64,000 bases of DNA from PHAA01 sp034927445 (GTDB lineage Bacteria > Bacillota > Syntrophomonadia > Syntrophomonadales > Syntrophomonadaceae). Location of the stretch: positions 124,001 through 188,000 of the forward strand of contig JAYFPZ010000008.1 in assembly GCA_034927445.1 (NCBI GenBank). Reading direction: 5' to 3'. Under the pieces are notes generated by a model. It was not told the DNA's origin. It saw nothing but the letters and a program-made list of their open reading frames with translations, and ran no database searches. Each line of letters starts with the position of its first letter. The stretch's first letter is position 1. Positions 35,212 to 43,204 of this stretch are shown here, one piece after another. The translations under genes were made by a program, and so were the position numbers.

Positions 35212-35937
35212 TTGTTTGATAAGGCCGTGGTGCAGACGGAGGACATCGGAGACAATGTAAAAATTATGGAATTTGCCGTGGTTCGCAACCGGGTGAAGAT
35301 AGGCAGCAATGTGACTATCCATCCCTTTGTGGTGATTGAAAACGGTGTGGTCATAGGTGACAACGTGGAGATTTTCCCGGGTACGTACATCGGCAAGGTT
35401 CCCAAGGGAGCGGCCCTGGCCCGCAAACCTGAATTCATACCCCGGGTGGTTATAGAGGCCAACTGCAGTATTGGCCCCAACGCGGTGATCTATTATGATG
35501 TGGAGATCGGAGCCAATACCCTGATCGGGGATGGGGCGTCGATCCGTGAAAAGTGCCGGATCGGTTCCAACTGTATATTAAGCCGTTATGTTACGGTCAA
35601 TTATGCCAGCAAAATCGGCAACAACACCAAAATTATGGACTCCACCCATATTACCGGCAACTGCACCGTCGGTAACGATGTTTTTATCAGTGTGCTGGTA
35701 GGCAGTACCAATGATAACAAAATCGGCCGGCTGGGTTACGAGGTAGGCAGAATAATCGGCCCCCACATCGAAGATGGCGCCGCCATTGGAGCGGGAGCGA
35801 TGTTGATGCCGGCCGTTACCATTCACCGGAACGCCATCGTAGGCGCCGGGTCGGTAGTTACGAAAGATGTGCCGGCGGGGGCGGTGGTAATGGGCAGCCC
35901 GGCGGCGGTCAAACGGTATGCCGCCGGCCAGGACTGA
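35212..35937 (+). CDS. dTDP-3-amino-3,6-dideoxyhexose N-acetyltransferase-like hexapeptide protein (FdtC/QdtC type)
   Basis: A 241-residue left-handed beta-helix protein. More than ten hexapeptide rungs are visible (IGSNVTIHPF, IGDNVEIFPG, IGPNAVIYY, IGAGAMLMP, VGAGSVVTKD), with the ending GSPAAVKRY typical of sugar N-acetyltransferases. It starts at TTG 35212 with AAAGGAGA about 8 bases upstream. With the isomerase and aminotransferase it completes dTDP-Fuc3NAc or dTDP-Qui3NAc. The subfamily (FdtC or QdtC) is inferred from context. Confidence 0.8.
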   Translation: MFDKAVVQTEDIGDNVKIMEFAVVRNRVKIGSNVTIHPFVVIENGVVIGDNVEIFPGTYIGKVPKGAALARKPEFIPRVVIEANCSIGPNAVIYYDVEIGANTLIGDGASIREKCRIGSNCILSRYVTVNYASKIGNNTKIMDSTHITGNCTVGNDVFISVLVGSTNDNKIGRLGYEVGRIIGPHIEDGAAIGAGAMLMPAVTIHRNAIVGAGSVVTKDVPAGAVVMGSPAAVKRYAAGQD

Positions 35938-35974
35938 TCCAAGGATAGGAAACTCAGAGAAAGCAGGGCTTAGT

Positions 35975-36901
35975 ATGAAGAAACTTTCAGTGGTAATTCC
36001 CGTTTATTACAATGAAGGATCTCTGCCCGGTCTCCTGACTGAATTGACCAGGGTGGAAAACGAGCTGCGGAGCAGCCGGGGGATTGAACTGGAAATTATT
36101 TTTGTGGATGACGGATCCGGCGACAATTCATTTGCTGAACTTATGAAGATCAAGGAGCAGCGGCCTGCAACTACGGTTATCAAGCTGGCCCGCAATTTTG
36201 GCGCCATTCATGCCGTGAAAACGGGCTTGCAGTATGTGACCGGCGACTGTTTTACCATGCTGGCGGCTGATTTGCAGGACCCGCCGGAATTGCTCCTGAC
36301 GATGGCGGATAAATGGCTGGCCGGTTCCAAATTTGTAATCTGCGTACGCGAATCCCGCCAGGACCCGTTGCTCAGCAAGCTGTTTGCCCGCGTTTACTAT
36401 AGTATTTTACGCCTGGCGGTAACCCAGGACTATCCCTCCGGCGGCTTTGATCTGGCCTTGATGGACAGTCTGCTGCTGCCCTACCTGCAGCAAAGCGGCA
36501 AAAATATAAATATCAGCCTGTTTGCTTACTGGCTGGGTTTCGAGCCCGAAATCATTTATTATCAGCGGCGGGAAAGGGAGCACGGCAAATCCCGCTGGAC
36601 TTTCAGCAAGAAATTTACCTACCTCTTGGATTCTATTCTGGGCTTTTCGGTGGTGCCGATCCGGATGATCTCATTTACCGGGTTTATCGTAGCTTTGCTG
36701 AGCTTTATTTACGGGGTTTTCCTGGTGGTGAATGCAAGCATCAATCACGCCATCGTACCCGGTTTTACCACCATCGCCACCCTGGTCTCCTTCTTGCTGG
36801 GCCTGATTATCATCATGCTGGGTATAATCGGGGAGTATCTCTGGCGCATCTTCGATGAGGTCAACAAACGGCCGGAATATGTGATCCATGAGGTCTACTA
36901 G
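35975..36901 (+). CDS. GT2-family glycosyltransferase (GtrB/dolichol-phosphate mannosyltransferase-like)
   Basis: ATG 35975 begins MKKLSVVIPVYYNEG, the normal GT2 start; the longer open frame upstream is not family-like. The 308-residue product has the nucleotide-sugar DDGSGDNS motif near 49, the catalytic-region AADLQDPPE near 97, and two C-terminal membrane spans, as in GtrB and YkcC-type enzymes that attach a sugar to undecaprenyl phosphate. The next gene, a GtrA-type flippase, overlaps it by 14 bases. The pair should load a sugar onto lipid for transfer outside the membrane. Confidence 0.9.
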   Translation: MKKLSVVIPVYYNEGSLPGLLTELTRVENELRSSRGIELEIIFVDDGSGDNSFAELMKIKEQRPATTVIKLARNFGAIHAVKTGLQYVTGDCFTMLAADLQDPPELLLTMADKWLAGSKFVICVRESRQDPLLSKLFARVYYSILRLAVTQDYPSGGFDLALMDSLLLPYLQQSGKNINISLFAYWLGFEPEIIYYQRREREHGKSRWTFSKKFTYLLDSILGFSVVPIRMISFTGFIVALLSFIYGVFLVVNASINHAIVPGFTTIATLVSFLLGLIIIMLGIIGEYLWRIFDEVNKRPEYVIHEVY

Positions 36902-37271
36902 GCTTAATTTACGGGAATATGTCAGCTTCCTGCTTTGCGGGGCTGCGAACACCGGGCTGACCTATGCCCTGTATGTCCTGTTGCTTTTGGTAATGCCTTA
37001 TAAACCGGCTTACAGCCTGGCGTATGTATGCGGTATCGGGATTTCCTACTTCCTTAACAGCCGCCTGGTTTTCCAGGAGCCGGTTACACTGGCTAAATTC
37101 CTGCAATACCCGGCGGTTTATATCGTCCAGTATGTCCTGGGGATAGTGGTATTATATGTATGCATCGATATTATCCACATCAGTCCATGGTTGGCGCCGG
37201 TGGTGGTTATAATCATCAGCCTGCCGGTAACCTTTGGGATAAGTAAACTCATTATAAAAGGCCGAAGCTGA
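36888..37271 (+). CDS. gtrA: GtrA-family membrane flippase
   Basis: A 127-residue protein with four membrane spans. REYVSFLLCGAANTGLTYALYVLLL at the N-terminus and GIGISYFLNSRLVF in the middle are GtrA hallmarks. The family is thought to flip undecaprenyl-phosphate sugars made by GtrB-type enzymes. It overlaps the glycosyltransferase gene, confirming coupling. The third partner, a transferase such as the DUF6044-like membrane protein at 39,346, may complete a GtrABC-like modification system. Confidence 0.88.
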   Translation: MRSTRLNLREYVSFLLCGAANTGLTYALYVLLLLVMPYKPAYSLAYVCGIGISYFLNSRLVFQEPVTLAKFLQYPAVYIVQYVLGIVVLYVCIDIIHISPWLAPVVVIIISLPVTFGISKLIIKGRS

Positions 37272-37324
37272 CTAAAAGGTGAATGTGGGTGCCAGCGATG
37301 TCAATTCTGAGCATTAGCGTGTTT

Positions 37325-37411
37325 GTCATTCTGAGCAAAGCGAAGAATCTCTCCCTCAGCTTATGTCACGCGAATGGTAAAAAAGAGATTCTTCGCTCCG
37401 CTCAGAATGAC
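37325..37411. repeat. Inverted pair of dispersed repeats (copy C), MITE-like
   Basis: A 25-base head (37325-37349) and its reverse complement (37387-37411, two mismatches) face each other across 37 bases. A degenerate further head lies at 37300-37320. The right end, from TGGTAAAAAAGAGATTC onward, matches the right end of the GIY-YIG element at 38,936-38,981, including the last codons of the nuclease gene (TGG TAA). Copy C therefore looks like that element with its middle deleted. Confidence 0.8.
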
Positions 37412-37423
37412 ACAATGCGCACA

Positions 37424-37488
37424 CGATGAGATAATGTGCCTTTTACGAATTTGTTTTGATATTCATACAGCCGACGTTTTAAGAGGTG
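37424..37488 (-). pseudogene. Fragment of a GIY-YIG nuclease gene
   Basis: Read on the minus strand this gives LKRRLYEYQNKFVKG, matching LERRLYEHQNKLIKG of the intact nuclease at 38,670; the DNA is nearly identical over the core. Only about 20 codons remain, and the 5' end runs into the upstream region of the aminotransferase gene. The ribosome binding site of that gene (AAGAGGTG) lies in the fragment. Confidence 0.75.
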
Positions 37489-37494
37489 AATGTG

Positions 37495-38598
37495 GTGAAA
37501 GAGATACCTTTTCTGGATTTGAAAGCCGGATATTTGGAAATGAAAGACGAATTGGATGCAGCCTATGGTCGGGTTATGGACTCGGGCTGGTATATCCTGG
37601 GCGCGGAAGTGGAGGCATTTGAAGCTGAATTTGCCGAATACTGCGGTTCCAAATACTGCGCCGGAGTCGGCAACGGGCTGGAAGCCCTGCACCTTATCCT
37701 GCGGGCGTACGGAATAGGACCCGGGGATGAGGTTATCGTGCCGGCCAATACTTATATCGCCACCTGGCTGGCGGTCAGCCAGTGCGGGGCCCGGCCCATA
37801 CCGGTGGAGCCGACGGAGTCAACTTACAATATTGATCCGGACCGGATTGAAGCCGCCGTTACGTCCCGTACCAGAGCCATCCTACCGGTGCATCTCTATG
37901 GCCAAACGGCGGCGATGGATGCTATAAAGGCTATTGCCGCCCGCTATGGGCTTAAAGTGGTGGAAGATGCCGCCCAGGCCCAGGGGGCCCGCTATGATGG
38001 CAACCGCACCGGCAGCCTGGGAGACGCAGCGGGTTTCAGCTTTTACCCCGGTAAAAACCTGGGCGCATTCGGGGATGCAGGCGCGGTAGTTACCAGCGAT
38101 CCTGACCTGTATGCCCGGGTCAAGTCACTGCGCAATTATGGCTCGCAGGTGAAATATCACAACGGGGTAAAGGGCTATAACTCCCGCCTGGACGAACTGC
38201 AGGCTGCTTTTTTAAGGGTTAAGCTGAAAAAGCTGGACGATTGGAACGAGCGGAGAAGGAAGCTGGCGGAGCGTTACCGCGCCGGTTTGGACCCGGATCT
38301 TTATGGCTTGCCGGAGGTTCCTCCCTGGGCCGAACCGGTCTGGCACGTTTTTATCCTCCGCAGCCCCCGGCGTGATCGCGTACTCGATTACATGCGGAAA
38401 AATGGAATTGGCGGTATGATCCATTATCCCATCCCGCCCCATCTGCAGCCCGCTTATGCTGAATTAGGACTTGGCGCCGGTGCTTATCCGGTTTCGGAGC
38501 GGATCCACCGGGAAGTTTTGAGTATTCCCATGTGGCCGCAGATGTTACTGCAGGAACAGGACAGGGTAATCGAGGTTTTGAACGCTATGTCATGCTGA
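37495..38598 (+). CDS. fdtB: dTDP-3-amino-3,6-dideoxyhexose aminotransferase (FdtB/QdtB-like)
   Basis: GTG 37495 gives MKEIPFLDLK, the usual DegT/DnrJ/EryC1 start, 7 bases after AAGAGGTG. The ~367-residue PLP enzyme has VIVPANTYIATWLA near 80, the PLP aspartate region VEDAAQAQGA near 160, FYPGKNLGAFGDAGA with the Schiff-base lysine near 184, and RLDELQAAFLRVKL near 228. It aminates C3 of the keto sugar made by the FdtA-like enzyme. The stop codon lies in a dispersed repeat beginning ~38,590, so the last residues (AMSC) come from the repeat. Confidence 0.88.
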   Translation: MKEIPFLDLKAGYLEMKDELDAAYGRVMDSGWYILGAEVEAFEAEFAEYCGSKYCAGVGNGLEALHLILRAYGIGPGDEVIVPANTYIATWLAVSQCGARPIPVEPTESTYNIDPDRIEAAVTSRTRAILPVHLYGQTAAMDAIKAIAARYGLKVVEDAAQAQGARYDGNRTGSLGDAAGFSFYPGKNLGAFGDAGAVVTSDPDLYARVKSLRNYGSQVKYHNGVKGYNSRLDELQAAFLRVKLKKLDDWNERRRKLAERYRAGLDPDLYGLPEVPPWAEPVWHVFILRSPRRDRVLDYMRKNGIGGMIHYPIPPHLQPAYAELGLGAGAYPVSERIHREVLSIPMWPQMLLQEQDRVIEVLNAMSC

Positions 38599-38610
38599 GC
38601 GCGAGCGAAC

Positions 38611-38979
38611 GTCATTCTGAGCGAAGCGAAGAATCCAAGCTATTACAGAATAATAAAGTGGGGATATGGATGTACTATGTCTATATTTTAACAAACCAAT
38701 CAAACAAGGTACTTTATACAGGTATTACGAATGATCTTGAACGCCGGCTGTATGAACATCAAAACAAATTAATAAAGGGATTTACGAGTAAATACAACGT
38801 AAACAAGCTAGTATATTTTGATTGTACAACTGATGCTGTAAATGCGATTGCTAGAGAGAAACAAATTAAGGGATGGACACGGCAAAAGAAACTAGACTTG
38901 ATCAGCGAGTTAAATCCTCAATGGAGGGATCTATCCGCGGATTGGTAAAAAAGAGATTCTTCGCTACGCTCAGAATGAC
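38611..38979 (+). mobile_element. Putative GIY-YIG mobile element bounded by 25-bp inverted repeats
   Basis: The left repeat (38611-38635) and right repeat (38955-38979) are inverted copies of each other with one mismatch in 25, and they enclose only the GIY-YIG gene. Both are members of the dispersed palindromic family seen throughout 27.7-39.3 kb. A partial additional head lies at 38,590. No known transposase is present. The element interpretation rests on this structure, on the deleted copy C and on the gene fragment at 37,424. Confidence 0.55.
38670..38948 (+). CDS. Single-domain GIY-YIG nuclease (UPF0213/YhbQ-like)
   Basis: ATG 38670 gives a 92-residue product beginning MYYVYILTNQSNKVLYTGITND. 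The family motif is complete: YVYIL and YTGITNDLERRLYEH with the catalytic arginine, a conserved glutamate-type position later (AIAREKQIKGWTRQKK) and the terminal LNPQWRDL. The longer frame starting upstream reads through repeat sequence (HSERSEE) and is not real coding. Single-domain GIY-YIG proteins cut DNA but have poorly known roles. It lies between inverted repeats and interrupts the sugar operon. A partial second copy is at 37,424. Confidence 0.88.
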   Translation: MYYVYILTNQSNKVLYTGITNDLERRLYEHQNKLIKGFTSKYNVNKLVYFDCTTDAVNAIAREKQIKGWTRQKKLDLISELNPQWRDLSADW

Positions 38980-39010
38980 ACGCTGTGTTTAGAGTGACAT
39001 AAAAAGTAAT

Positions 39011-39262
39011 GTCATTCTGAGCAAAGCGAACGTCGTTCTGAGCAAAGCGAATGTCATTCTGAGCAAAGCGAACGTCGTTCTGAGCAAAGCGAACGTCGTT
39101 CTGAGCAAAGCGAACGTCGTTCTGAGCAAAGCGAACGTCGTTCTGAGCAAAGCGAACGTCGTTCTGAGCAAAGCGAACGTCATTCTGAGCAAAGCGAACG
39201 TCATTCTGAGCAAAGCGAACGTCATTCTGAGCAAAGCGAACGTCATTCTGAGCAAAGCGAAG
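39011..39262 (+). repeat. 12-copy tandem array of a 21-bp unit from the dispersed repeat
   Basis: Twelve direct units of exactly 21 bases, each with the core TTCTGAGCAAAGCGAA. Position 4 alternates between A (units 1, 3, 9-12) and G (units 2, 4-8). The last unit runs on into GAATCTCTCCC as in the single copies. Because 21 is a multiple of three, the minus strand stays open and encodes a repetitive RFAQNDV heptad, which I regard as spurious. The region 38,949-39,345 has no other gene. Confidence 0.95.
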
Positions 39263-39345
39263 AATCTCTCCCTTAGCGCGGGGAAGATCTTCCGTCGTAT
39301 CAGCTGTCATTTGCTAAACTTGATCTAGTTTATTGAGGTAGGTAT

Positions 39346-41025
39346 ATGGGTATAAACCAAGTGAATCGTAAGTTCATATTGATTGCCCTGGGGATAATCC
39401 TCCTCTACCTGTCGCCTTATTATATTTTGGGGCAGGATGCCCATGTATTGATATTGGATAATGTCGACGGTGCCATCCCCACCCTTAAAGTCCTGGCTGA
39501 AAGCGGCCAGATTTTTGGCAGCATGGATGCCACCATACCGCAGGTGATGAATGGTCTGCCGCGGAATACGATGGGGACCGAATTTAACCTGCAGGTATTG
39601 TTATACTGGGCGCTGCCTGCCTTCGCGGCCTACGTCGCCAACCTGACCCTGATCCATTTGCTTGCCTTTGTGGGGATGCTGCTGTTATTACGGCGGTATG
39701 TCCTGCCGGAAAACAAAAATTCAATCCTGGCGGTCGGCGCAGCTTTGACCTTTGCTTTACTGCCGTTTTGGCCATATGGAGGCTTAAGCGTAGCCGGACA
39801 GCCCCTGGTATTATATGCCTTCCTGAACATTCGGGGACGGCGGGACCATAAATGGGACTGGCTTACTCTGACCTTGGTGCCGTTTTATTCGAGCCTGGTG
39901 TTCAGCTTCGCCTTTTTCCTCTTGGTAATGGGAATATGGTGGCTGTATGAGGCGGTTGCCCGGAGGCAATTAAATATAAGATTTCTACTGGCCATCATTT
40001 ATATGGGACTGGTATTCCTGTTGGTCGAGTACCGCCTGGTTTACAACACCTTTTTTGATCCCGGGTTTGTTTCCATCCGTACGGAATTCCCCTTAAGCCG
40101 TATTTCCAGCTGCAAGGCCGCGGCCAAGACGGGTTTGCAGAATTTCATCTTTGGTCAATTCCATGCGGCCAGCCTGCAGCAATGGGTGGTTTTGCCCGCA
40201 GCCCTGGCGGCTCTGGCTATAGCGGCCATAAAAAGGAAAATACCCGCCCCGCTGTTGGGCCTGCTGTTTTTGGCCGGCGTAATCTCCCTGTGGTACGGCT
40301 TCTGGTTTTATACCGGCTGGGATCCGGTCAAACAACAGATCAGTTTTTTGCGAGAGTTTAATTTCAGCCGTTTTCATTGGCTGCACCCGCTCCTGTGGTA
40401 TATGATCTTTGCTCTGGGGTTGAAGATCATTGCCGGAAATAGCCGGTGGCGCCGGGCTTTGGCGCTGGGTCTGATCGGTATCCAAATTGTGGTCCTGTTT
40501 GCCAACAGCGATGGGATAGCGGAGAAGAAAGCGGGCAGTCCCACCTATCGCGAGTTTTTTGCCGAGCGTATGTTCCGGGATATAAAGGATTATATCGGTA
40601 AGAATCAAGCGGATTATCGCGTAGTAAGTATAGGCCTTCACCCCAGTGTCAGCCAGTATAATGGCTTCTACACGCTGGACGCCTATGCCAGTAACTATCC
40701 GCTTGCCTATAAACAGGAGTTCCGCCAAATAATCGCCGGGGAGCTGAACAAAAGCCCTTTTTATCAGGACCTTTTTGATACTTTGGGCGGGTCCCGCTGC
40801 TATATTTTTGTGGAAAAGCTGATGTATAACGCCATGATGACTAAGGATTCCGGGATTAAGATCGAGAAGTTGGATATAGATACGGCTCAATTAAAAAAGA
40901 TGGGGGGCGGGTATATATTTTCAGCGTTGGAGATTGAAAACGCGGCTGATATAGATCTTAAGCTGCTCAAGGTTTTTACGGATGACGAATCAGCCTGGAA
41001 AGTTTATTTATACGAAGTTGTATAG
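39346..41025 (+). CDS. Multi-span membrane protein, DUF6044/YkoS-like
   Basis: A 559-residue protein with about ten membrane spans followed by a soluble C-terminal ~150 residues. The outer loop after the first span (HVLILDNVDGAIPTLKVL) and the stretch FNLQVLLYWALPAFAAYVANL suggest the DUF6044 group, of which B. subtilis YkoS is a member next to a GtrB-like gene. Many such polytopic proteins are lipid-sugar-dependent glycosyltransferases. It follows a GtrB/GtrA pair, so it may be the final transferase. I recognise no diagnostic catalytic motif; the family call is moderate. Confidence 0.55.
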   Translation: MGINQVNRKFILIALGIILLYLSPYYILGQDAHVLILDNVDGAIPTLKVLAESGQIFGSMDATIPQVMNGLPRNTMGTEFNLQVLLYWALPAFAAYVANLTLIHLLAFVGMLLLLRRYVLPENKNSILAVGAALTFALLPFWPYGGLSVAGQPLVLYAFLNIRGRRDHKWDWLTLTLVPFYSSLVFSFAFFLLVMGIWWLYEAVARRQLNIRFLLAIIYMGLVFLLVEYRLVYNTFFDPGFVSIRTEFPLSRISSCKAAAKTGLQNFIFGQFHAASLQQWVVLPAALAALAIAAIKRKIPAPLLGLLFLAGVISLWYGFWFYTGWDPVKQQISFLREFNFSRFHWLHPLLWYMIFALGLKIIAGNSRWRRALALGLIGIQIVVLFANSDGIAEKKAGSPTYREFFAERMFRDIKDYIGKNQADYRVVSIGLHPSVSQYNGFYTLDAYASNYPLAYKQEFRQIIAGELNKSPFYQDLFDTLGGSRCYIFVEKLMYNAMMTKDSGIKIEKLDIDTAQLKKMGGGYIFSALEIENAADIDLKLLKVFTDDESAWKVYLYEVV

Positions 41026-41040
41026 GGAGGAACTTTTATA

Positions 41041-42567
41041 ATGAGGAGATATATAACCCTGCTGCTGGCGGCTTTGCTGGTTTTGCTGCTGCATTCGGCC
41101 GTCCTGGGAGCGGAAAATATAACATCTTACCAGAACCCAGTAGACGGTTTTAGCATTAACCTGCCGGGAGATTGGAATGTTGACGACAGCCTTAAGGGTA
41201 CCATGACCAGGCTGACCGCGCCGGATCAAAGAGCGGTAATCAAGATTTTTAATCAGCCTTTGAATGGGATTTCCGCCAGTGATTACATACTGTACGGCAA
41301 TAAAAAAATAATGCAGCAGCAATACGGGGTAAGGGTGCTGGCCCAGAACAACGCCAGCGTCAACGGGATCAAGGCCTACCGCCTGATGTGGGAAAGGCCC
41401 AGACTCTCCAATGTCCCTAATGATTTAAACCTTTACCGCGAGATTGATCTGATTTATGCCGACCGGGTATATACGTTAATTCTTAAAACTGATGCCGAGG
41501 ATTTTGGGCGTTACAACCCGGTTTTTGACCAGATTCTATGGAGCTTCCAGCCGGTAGCAGCAATTCCTGAGTATCAGCCCGTTGCGGATCCGGTCGTTAA
41601 TGATATCCAGCTGAAGGGTAAAACGATGCAGGTGGATATACCCAAGGATAAGATGATGTGGGGTATTTTTCATCCGCTCTTTCATCCCAACGTATTTACC
41701 CCCGGAGCGGTGGAGAATTTTAAATCATACGAACAATCCCTGGGACACAAGTTTGATTTCATTATGACTTATACTGAATTTTACAAGCCCTTTCCGGCTA
41801 AATTGGTGGCGGACACCTACGCCGATGGCCGCATTATGATGATGACCTGGGCACCGGTGATGGATCCCGGGTTGAGTACGGTTATAATCCCCAATATTGC
41901 TAATGGAGAATACGATGCCTACATAACGGAGTGGGCCCGGCAGGTCCAAAATGTGGGTGAACCGGTTTTTGTACGGATAGCGAATGAGATGAACGGAGAC
42001 TGGGACCCTTGGTGTGCCTGGTTTTTCAGCAAGGACGCCGACTTATATATAGAAGCCTGGCAGCGGATCTATAATATTTTTAAACAGCAGGGAGTCGACA
42101 ACGCCATATTCGTGTGGAATCCGCATGATCGCTCTTTTCCCAATTTCAAATGGAACAACGCCGAGGTCTATTACCCGGGAGCGGATTACGTAGACTGGGT
42201 GGGTCTTACCGGCTATAACAACGGTACTGGCTATTCAGGTGAGACTTGGCGCAATTTTACTGACATATATTTTCCTCTCTATCAGGATTATTTGCGCAAA
42301 TATCCGGGTAAACCCTTTATGATTACCGAGTTTTCCTGCAGCGAGCTGGGTGGCAACAAGAGTGCATGGATAAATGATGCCATGAGCTATCTAGCCTGGT
42401 ATACCAATATCAGAATTGCGGTCTGGTACGACCAAACCGACGGGATGAGGTATTACCGCATTGACTCTACCCCCGAGACCAAGGAGGCTTTCCGGTTGGG
42501 GCTGGCCAACCCCTACTTTTTGAACAATGGCGTCCAGGTGCAGACGCCGGCAGAGCCGCAGGAATAA
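41041..42567 (+). CDS. Secreted glycoside hydrolase, family 26-like (endo-mannanase fold)
   Basis: A 508-residue protein with a signal peptide (residues ~5-22). Residues ~30-175 form an accessory beta domain (PVDGFSINLPGDW). Residues ~200-490 form a GH26-type barrel: FVRIANEMNGDW carries the acid/base glutamate near 315, and the nucleophile glutamate is in FMITEFSCSE near 430; WVGLTGYN lies between them. GH26 enzymes cut beta-mannans and related glycans. It follows the membrane protein by 15 bases with GGAGG before the ATG. It could trim or release the encoded polysaccharide. The fold is confident; the substrate is unknown. Confidence 0.85.
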   Translation: MRRYITLLLAALLVLLLHSAVLGAENITSYQNPVDGFSINLPGDWNVDDSLKGTMTRLTAPDQRAVIKIFNQPLNGISASDYILYGNKKIMQQQYGVRVLAQNNASVNGIKAYRLMWERPRLSNVPNDLNLYREIDLIYADRVYTLILKTDAEDFGRYNPVFDQILWSFQPVAAIPEYQPVADPVVNDIQLKGKTMQVDIPKDKMMWGIFHPLFHPNVFTPGAVENFKSYEQSLGHKFDFIMTYTEFYKPFPAKLVADTYADGRIMMMTWAPVMDPGLSTVIIPNIANGEYDAYITEWARQVQNVGEPVFVRIANEMNGDWDPWCAWFFSKDADLYIEAWQRIYNIFKQQGVDNAIFVWNPHDRSFPNFKWNNAEVYYPGADYVDWVGLTGYNNGTGYSGETWRNFTDIYFPLYQDYLRKYPGKPFMITEFSCSELGGNKSAWINDAMSYLAWYTNIRIAVWYDQTDGMRYYRIDSTPETKEAFRLGLANPYFLNNGVQVQTPAEPQE

Positions 42568-42569
42568 TA

Positions 42570-42622
42570 GGGGACAATGAGGACGGACCTGTCCCCGAAC
42601 GCGGTATCCGTCCCCTTGTGTC
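42570..42622. repeat. GGGGACA/TGTCCCC inverted repeat cluster
   Basis: GGGGACA (42570-42576) pairs with TGTCCCC (42590-42596), with further TCCGTCCCC and TTGTGTCCC boxes following. Similar TTGTCCCCGTTGTC sequence occurs at ~43,975. It looks like a small dispersed repeat, distinct from the GTCATTCTGAG family. Confidence 0.45.
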
Positions 42623-42731
42623 CCGGAGCCCTTGGAATAATTGTCTTAAGCCGGCTGTAAAAAGGGATTTTCCGTGCCTTATATAGAAAAGCATATATGG
42701 AAATATTTCACCAGTAGAAGGAGGCAGGAAA

Positions 42732-43001
42732 ATGAAGAAATGGTTAGTTTTAATGATGTTAAGTATTTTTGTGGCAGCCACTCTGGTGGGCTGTGGTTCC
42801 AAACCAACGACAACCACCACCGATGCTCCAACCACTACGGATAATAAACCCGCCGACAGCGGCAATGATCTGAGCAAGCTGATGCAATCGGCCATTGCGG
42901 TTAAAGAAATGTCATTTGATATGGTTATGACTGTAAACGACAAAACGTTCCTAAATCATAGTACCTATCGAAGCCAATATCCGGGGATCAGTTTAAACTG
43001 A
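42732..43001 (+). pseudogene. Internally deleted copy of the lipoprotein gene at 43,205
   Basis: The first ~75 codons (signal peptide, lipobox LVGCGSKP, Thr-rich linker and KEMSFDMV) are nearly identical to the downstream gene. After TVNDK the sequence jumps straight to the region just past the full-length gene's end (a CATAGTACCTATCGAAGC block and the terminator). The upstream region with GAAGGAGGCAGG is also shared. So the unit was duplicated in tandem and this copy lost about 470 bases. The frame ends by chance in the terminator; the 89-residue product would be a lipid-anchored stub. Confidence 0.8.
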
Positions 43002-43014
43002 TCCCCGGTTTTTT
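42981..43014 (+). terminator. Perfect palindromic terminator of the deleted copy
   Basis: CCGGGGATCAGTTT and its exact reverse complement (28 bases, 42981-43008) are followed by six T. The stop codon of the truncated frame lies within it. Confidence 0.9.
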
Positions 43015-43204
43015 CATGGAGAATAAAAACAATTTTGGGAACGTTCTTTTTGCTTTCTGCGAGGCACCCTCAAAACTGGAAGCGAAAAGAACGTCCTTTG
43101 CTTCCCTGAAATAATTAGTTTAAGCCGGGTGTAAAGAAGGAATTTCCAGGCCTCATATAGAAAACCATATATGGAAATATTTAACCCAGAAGGAGGCAGG
43201 GAAA

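Noticed and set aside
37402..37692. Minus-strand frame of ~96 codons overlapping the start of fdtB
   Set aside because: Only its last third resembles the nuclease; the rest is antisense to a confident aminotransferase gene.
38532..38669. N-terminal extension of the GIY-YIG frame
   Set aside because: It reads through the 3' end of fdtB and the repeat (HSERSEE). The family starts at MYYVYIL, ATG 38670.
39011..39262. Regularly spaced array as a possible CRISPR
   Set aside because: Units are contiguous 21-mers without unique spacers, and no cas genes are near.
38918..39310. Minus-strand open frame of ~130 codons with perfect heptad repeats (RFAQNDV), and an overlapping one (LRMTFAL repeats)
   Set aside because: It is an effect of the 21-bp tandem DNA repeat, which keeps frames open. 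No ribosome binding site, and the sequence matches non-coding repeat copies elsewhere.
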